Origin: Hepsetus odoe
Lineage: Eukaryota; Chordata; Actinopteri; Characiformes; Hepsetidae
Assembly (NCBI GenBank): GCA_017165825.1
Contig: CM029370.1
Span: forward strand, 26,188,247-26,252,246
Reading direction: 5' to 3'
Length of the DNA: 64,000 bases
The translations under genes were made by a program, and so were the position numbers. Position 1 is the stretch's first letter. Every line of letters starts with the position of its first letter. A model generated the notes under the pieces. It made no database searches and was not told the origin of the DNA. It saw nothing but the letters and a program-made list of their open reading frames with translations. Shown here piece after piece: positions 58,001-64,000 of this stretch.

Positions 58001-59138
58001 AAAGAAGACATTTCAACTGGAGCTTTTTCTTTGCTTTGTTCCAGTTAAAGCTTCCTGAATGGAAATCTCCATCAGCAGAAAAGCAGATTTTTGATCCCGT
58101 TCTGTTTTGATCATGCTGTTAAACTTCAGTCTGGACTGGGATAAAGAGATCAGCTTTATCATCACATTGAGAAAGCTCCAGAGAGCAGGCCTAAGGCCTG
58201 GACTTAAAGAGCGCTTTTTCTTTCCCACCACAAATGTTTCATCCACAGCTGCCGTGCTGTCCAACACGGTTAAATATACCGTTGGGTTTCTGGTGGATTT
58301 TTGCTATGAAAACCAGGGCTACAGTGCGACACCCGGTGCCTCTCCTTCTCAAGGCTCATTCTTCATTCCAGAGATAAATTCATGAGCATTTTTTACAATC
58401 TCATCAGGAATGCAAAAGCAGCTAATAAACGTGTTAAAGCCATGGCAATATATGTTCTTACTTCCCTTGCTCATTGGACAGTGTGCTTGCCAATGCGGTA
58501 GTGGCTCTCAGATGGTGAGGAACACTGGAATCAGCAGAACCGGCTTTCCTGGGGCTTGCACTTGCTGCCAGTGTACGAGCAGTGCTCAGCCAGTATGACA
58601 TAGCACCTCTTTAACTGCTACAGACACATTCAACAAACAAACCCAAGTGTACATCCACAGATTCTCAGGCCGGGCTTGTTTTCGTTCTTCTGCAAGCATA
58701 TGTAAGCTTCAAAAGGCCCAGCTGATCCACTCTTAGTGATTATAAAAACAGACAGAGGCGACCGCATATTGGATTATTTACCCAGCCGTGCCTCCTGCCA
58801 TCGGATATGCTGATTGATGGCATGTAGGATGTAGGATGGTTAAAATCACATTCATTTGACAGAGGGTTTATGTAATAACACTTCATGTGAGAGCCTTGAA
58901 AGACAGTGGAGTCCAATATTCCTGAAGTGCCCCAAAGACATCTGTGGAGATTCATTTCCCTCCTCCCTCTGGCTGCAGGTGCAATCTTTATCCATCCTCA
59001 GCACATATGTACATCATTCTCAGGCATTGGGCTTGCTGCGTTGTTACCGTGCATGCCACCTAAAGAATAGAAAAGGCAGAAAGAAATGAAGAGGGATAAT
59101 GATGACATCATTATTACTACACTAAATGTGGGCTTTTG
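55001..59138. other. Gene-free region, candidate regulatory sequence
   Basis: About 4 kb almost without recognised repeats, in contrast to the SINE density elsewhere. Two sub-blocks, 57365-57530 and 58010-58200, look non-repetitive and balanced in composition. A 150-codon plus-strand ORF at 56476-56928 has no recognised domain. Confidence 0.3.
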
Positions 59139-59390
59139 AAAGTGACAACCCTTGTCATTGCGAGGTCATGGCACAGCACACATGAACCACAACGAAATTG
59201 GACCTCTGCATTTAACCCATGCACACTCAAACCCGTGCAACAGTGGGCAGCTATTGAAAGCGCCCGGGGAGCAGTGATGGGGACGGTACCTTGCTCAAGG
59301 GTACCTCAGGGCAACCTATTGGGAAGGGGTTTGAACCCCCGATCCTCCGATCATGCGGCTAACGCCCTAACCACTAGGCCACCGCTGCCC
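59139..59390 (-). mobile_element. SINE family A
   Basis: Minus orientation, full length; very close to the copy at 2905 (shared ACCACAACGAAATTGGACCT and AACCCCCGATC words), so the two may be recent relatives. Confidence 0.9.
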
Positions 59391-59399
59391 AACTTTTTA

Positions 59400-61621
59400 A
59401 TGCCTTGAAAGGACACACGTTGCTACCATTGGACTTAGCTCAGATCAAGTATGTATTTATTTATTTATTCTAATTGATCTTAGTAACAGACATCAATTGA
59501 TGTATCACATCAATCATTAAGATAGCAACTTCCCAAGGGGGACACTTATGAGGCCAAAATATTTTGCAGACTAAAGCTCAGCATACTTTCATCTGATGTT
59601 AATTAACGGGCTACACTCAAGCTTTCTGCAGAGGCTCTTCTTCTTTCTTTAGAGAACTCAGCATTTCAGAAGTTTTAAGCCCCGTCAGGTGTTGCTGAAA
59701 GTGAACAAAAGTGGTGAGAAGACACTGCCGAATAGATTGAATCACTAATGAAAATAAATCAAACTTTGCCTGCACTGATTTCAGGATTAAGTTTGGGACA
59801 TGGACAGCAGGAATGTGGGCTTGAAGCCCAACCTGTGCAGGAACAGAAAGAGGGGGGACAGAGCGAGAGGAGCTACTTCAGAGGAAGAGAGAGAGTGGCA
59901 GGCCTCTCAGGAAATTGAAAAGGAAGTGTGGGGTAGGCATGCAGTCCAGCAGCAGGGGCTGGACAGGTTCTACACAGAAACTTCAAAAAGGCCTAAGGAT
60001 GTAGGCCCTGTCACTTCCTGTCCTGTTCCAGACCCCTGGAATCTTTCTGCAGAGTTTTCTAAATTGGTTTCCTCTTTAGCAAACGATAATGCGAAAATGC
60101 TTTTGTACTCGGCCTTTTACTCCTTAACTGCGACTACGCCAGACTGTCAGATCTGTTAATGATTTTAACACCACAACCCCAAGTTTTCCCTTTATTTATA
60201 AATCCATGGAAAAAAAAAATTCTGTCTATTATGAAATTAAGTTATCTGGTTTTGAAGGAGGAACTGACATACAAGCCTACATGTAGATCAAATAATCACT
60301 CTGTATGTTTTTGGGACCTGAAATGCCTTTAAACTGTTGTTTTTAATAAAGGAGATTTGTTTGTGCACTTTTTTGATAAAATTAACTTTTTTTTGTCATA
60401 AAAAAAAATCACGTTTTAACTAAAGTTAACCAGGCTGCCTAAAAATGATGATTTGAATTTAATGTTTAAATTTTTACATTTTTTTAATAATAAACATTAT
60501 AAAAATCTTGCATTCATTGCCTGATTTGAAGTTAAGTGGACTTTTAAGGCAACTCAGTTACTTTCTGTTGTAGGTAGTGTTTAAGTGTATACCCATGGAC
60601 CAACCAGGAGATGATTCTCCAGAGTTCATTACATACCTTTGGCCAATCAGTGCACCTTATGCCTTTTCACCTTTAGAATTAATGAGAAGTGAAAGTCTTT
60701 TAAGTCTTAACTGTCTGATCCAGCTTAGCAGCAATGTTGAGGTCTACTGATGATGTGAGCGAATCAGAGAGCGTGGTTATTGTGAACGTCATCATTGATT
60801 TAGAAAAGAATAAAAAGATCAAAACAAGGTAACGATGAGAGAAATCTGTGGGAGATTTTGCAGCCCCAGAGCAGTGATTTGGGAAAGGCTTCAGCGTTGG
60901 CAAAGCTCGGGTCTCCAAACCAAGCACAAACAACAAACAAACAATCCCAATGAGGCGCTAATTAGCAATCAGCTCACAGCGAAACAGCGCGCTCAAGGAG
61001 GAGCTTGGATGCTGAACAACAGCTCGGCAAGAATGCTGGACTTTGTAACCCTTAACTTGCACATGAAGCCTGTTGTTTTTGCCCTTTTCTCCAGAGCAGG
61101 AGACCATCTGCAGGAGAGACTCAGAGGAGGTGTTGGGGTAATTGTCACAGAGGTTTCTTTTTTTTTTTAGTTTAAGAAGTTTGAGGAAAACGTTTCTCTT
61201 CCTCTTCTGCCTTTGTTTTGACAAGTTAACTAATGAGATGTTTCCTCAGCCCGCCTTAATATGTTTTGAAGTACACAGTGGATTAAGACCTGATGCAATA
61301 CTTAATGCACTGGAGGATTGAGGACATGCTAATAAGCACCAACGCTGAATGAAATGTTCACAATAGACGTCAGTGTTGCAGTGGCCTTTAACTGACCTCC
61401 AGATGTACAAAAAACAAAATTCTCAAAGCTTGTAAAATGTCCTAGGGTTAGCACTTGTAGGTGTGCAACTACTGACCACTCTAGTGACCCATTTGGAGGA
61501 CATGAATTATTACAAAGGAACAGTTCATCAAAACATACACACATTTCCTCTTTTCAAAGATACATTCGATCAGCCATGACATGTTTGGAGTCCAGATTAA
61601 ATTTTTTTAGTTTAAAACCAG
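59400..61621. other. Gene-free region
   Basis: No coding gene or repeat recognised; A/T-rich from about 60180 to 60520. Confidence 0.35.
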
Positions 61622-62199
61622 ACAGCACAGTTGCACAGAGGGTAGCGCTGCTGCCTCACAGCGAGCAGGTCTCGGTGGGACCTTCTGGGTCCTCTCTGCG
61701 TTTGCATGTTCTCCCCGTGTCTATGTGTGTTTCCTCCAGGAGCTTCAGTTTTCTCCCACCGTCCAAAGACCTGCACAACAGTTCGATTGGAGATGCTAAA
61801 TTGCCCGTAGCTGTGGGTGTGATTATCTGTGTGTCTGCCCTGCGATGGACTGGTGACCTGTCCAGGGTGTTTCCTCAACTTTCACCCCATGACGGGCAGC
61901 GGTGGCCTAGTGGTTAGGGCGTTAGCTGCATGATCGGAGGATTGGGGGTTCCAACCCCTTCCCAATAGGTTGCCCTGAGGTACCCTTGAGCAAGGTACCA
62001 TCCCAGTCACTGCTCCCCGGGCGCTTTCAATAGCTGCCCACTGCTGCATGTCCAATTTCGTTGTGGTTCACTGTCAGCTGTGCTGTGACCTCGCAATGAT
62101 GAGGGTTTTCACTTTCACTTTCATGAGAGCTGAGATAGGCTCCAGCACCCGCTGTGACCCTAATTAGGACAAGTGGCTATGAAAATGAGTGAGTGAGAG
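61622..62199 (+). mobile_element. SINE family C split by nested family A
   Basis: Plus orientation. Left part to about 61889 ends TCCTCAACTTTCACCCC; the right part resumes at about 62123 with GAGCTGAGATAGGCTCCAGC and carries the complete tail CTATGAAAATGAGTGAGTG. Confidence 0.85.
61894..62121 (+). mobile_element. SINE family A nested in family C
   Basis: Plus orientation: GGGCAGCGGTGGCCTAGTGG to GGGTTTTCACTTTCACTTTC, nearly complete. Confidence 0.88.
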
Positions 62200-64000
62200 T
62201 TTAAAACCAAAGCTGTGATGACTAGAAGTCACCCAAATCCTTTCAGTTAATACATCCTAAAAGTGTCCCAAACCCACTCCAAACTATATCCAGCGTTTTA
62301 TTAATGTGGCGCAGGCTTGTGGATGTGGATGGGGTTTAGGACACACTGTGACATACTTTAAGTTTTCAAAATGACCAAAACATCCACATCTCTTCGTGTG
62401 CTGGACACAGTGGTCATAAATGAGAGACTGAGAGCTAAATCCACCATACTGGTCTACCGGTGGTGGGGAGGTTTTGCTCAGTTCTACAGCTAACATCAAG
62501 TCAAACTGAGGCCTAAACCACATCCACAAGTCTATACTAAGTTAATGAAGAATAGTTTGAAGTAGACTGGGAGATTAAGTGATGAATATATATAAAAAAG
62601 GGTGACTATTGACTTCTTTGATTGCAATGCAAGTTTTGTGGCTCTAGTTTAAATTATGAAGCAACTTTCAAATCTAATCTTATCTACAACATTGGAACTA
62701 AGTGCAAAACTGTGCAAACCTAAAGCGCAGCCTCTTTTAAAGGAAGAGGAACGTTAACAAACGCTCAAACTGTTTCAGATATCCTGCTGTTTTGCATGAC
62801 ATGCATGATGTGATTTAACTGGGAAAAAAAAAGGTTTTTCTCCTTTTCCCAGTTACACAATGACTGAAATGTGGGAGAGAGTCTCTTCTGCTTTTGCATG
62901 TCTTCTGGCTGTCAGGGCTGCGTAATACTGGCAAAAAAGACTTTGACACATACTTAAAGAGAGTGCCAAGCCCTAGGTGCTTTTATGAAGACTTTAAAAG
63001 AAACACCTTTAAATCCAAAAGTATGTATTCCATCAGTGTGGGTTATTTATATTGCAATTATTTCTGCTAAAGAGGCTATTAGATACATAGCCCAGGAGCT
63101 ATGAACTCCGCTCTCTTTGAAAGGGGCTGACATCATTTAAGTGCAAATGTGTTTGAGTCATCGCACTAAAGCATGACTTCAGCTGAGAGGGCACTTTTGT
63201 TCGTACTGATAATGATTTAAGTACCCCTATTAAGATCCTCATGGCCAGAGAGCTTTAAATTCATTTTGGATTTCATGTTTTACAGCAGCAACGAGCAAAG
63301 AAAAAAAAAAATCAGACATATTGTAAAGAGGGGTGTGGGATTGAGTGTGCAGTTCCCCCGCTAGGCTACTGCTCCCTTTTGGCTTATCAAAAGCATTCTT
63401 CTAGTGCATAACGCCGACAAGCCATTGAGATGTGTGAAAGAACAGTAACCATAGCAAAGCCCAACAGCCCCAGACAAGTGTTTAATTTGGCCCTCCACTT
63501 TTACTTCCAACGTTATGTCCTTCCTTCCTGTCTGTAAACCTCCGTTTAAAGCTCCGTGCAGGTCTCCTCAGAGTTTAGCACCAGAATGGCCATGTGCTCA
63601 CACACTCTGGAGGAATCTTCCATCATTTTTTGGGTAAGAATCTGAGTGTGACCATAAGAGGAAAAGGTTTGGTCTGATTTGAACCACAGCTTAATGAATA
63701 AGAAGAAATGAAAGGCAACTGGCCTGCAGAACAATCTGGTCTTAATCAAAGCTGAACCGCCTGGCAAAGAATCTATTGGGTTTCTCACACGTCTGGAGCA
63801 ATTATCGGAATATAATTTTGCCATAAGAGCCCTCACAGAATCCTGATATGTTCTGATGTTCGGTTTTCGAGACGTACCCACATCCATTTAACATTTGTTT
63901 CTGATAAAAGATAGTGTGCCACTGCACTGTAATCATGCCGCTAAGCCTTTAAATTGCCCATTGGAAAACCAGACATTATAAAATCATTCATTATTCGCAA
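62200..64000. other. Gene-free right end, candidate regulatory sequence at 62980-63200
   Basis: No coding signal. The piece 62980-63200 is non-repetitive and contains TTATTTATATTGCAATTA and TGACATCATTTAAGTGCAAA-type words with homeobox/AP-1-like cores. Conservation cannot be judged here. Confidence 0.3.

Overview
The window is vertebrate nuclear DNA, almost certainly from a teleost fish. Evidence is the interrupted genes with GT-AG introns, three abundant families of fish-type tRNA-derived SINEs, Tc1-like transposons, long CA/GA/TA/ATT microsatellites, and a run of intronless-CDS connexin genes of a type that mammals lack. The species cannot be fixed from the sequence.

Layout. (1) From the left edge to about 16.2 kb, on the minus strand, lies the 5' part of tbc1d32 (broad-minded, a ciliary and Hedgehog-pathway protein). 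I place 21 coding exons (one of them only probable) that join in phase into 813 codons; the C-terminal exons lie off the left edge. (2) From 17.06 to 19.3 kb, plus strand, is a four-exon hsdl1-like gene (an SDR-fold pseudo-dehydrogenase), head to head with tbc1d32 across a short promoter interval holding a perfect RFX X-box-type 14-mer and an ETS/E-box composite. (3) From 22.9 to 49.1 kb is a connexin array: five intact gja13/Cx32.2/Cx28.9-like genes (22.89, 25.56, 29.61 and 45.15 kb on plus, 33.96 kb on minus), one broken connexin remnant (38.1 kb), and gja1 (connexin 43) at 47.96 kb. All have the usual connexin layout of a single coding exon preceded by a 3' splice acceptor in the 5' UTR. 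(4) From 50.6 kb to the end I see no recognisable coding gene. This stretch holds SINEs, simple repeats and several low-repeat blocks that look like candidate non-coding regulatory elements of gja1.

Functionally, the connexins each encode a four-pass hexameric gap-junction subunit. The tbc1d32 - GJA1 neighbourhood matches, from memory, the order in other vertebrates. The fish-specific features are the expanded connexin array and the hsdl1-like gene between them. Repeats have touched gene structure in at least three places: a SINE tail directly upstream of the hsdl1 exon-2 acceptor, a MITE terminal repeat carrying the nearest poly(A) signal of the inverted connexin, and a tbc1d32 exon wedged between two microsatellites.

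No exotic new system (defence island, CRISPR or the like) is visible. The main points of interest are connexin sequence oddities, loss of cofactor motifs in hsdl1, and repeat-derived signals.
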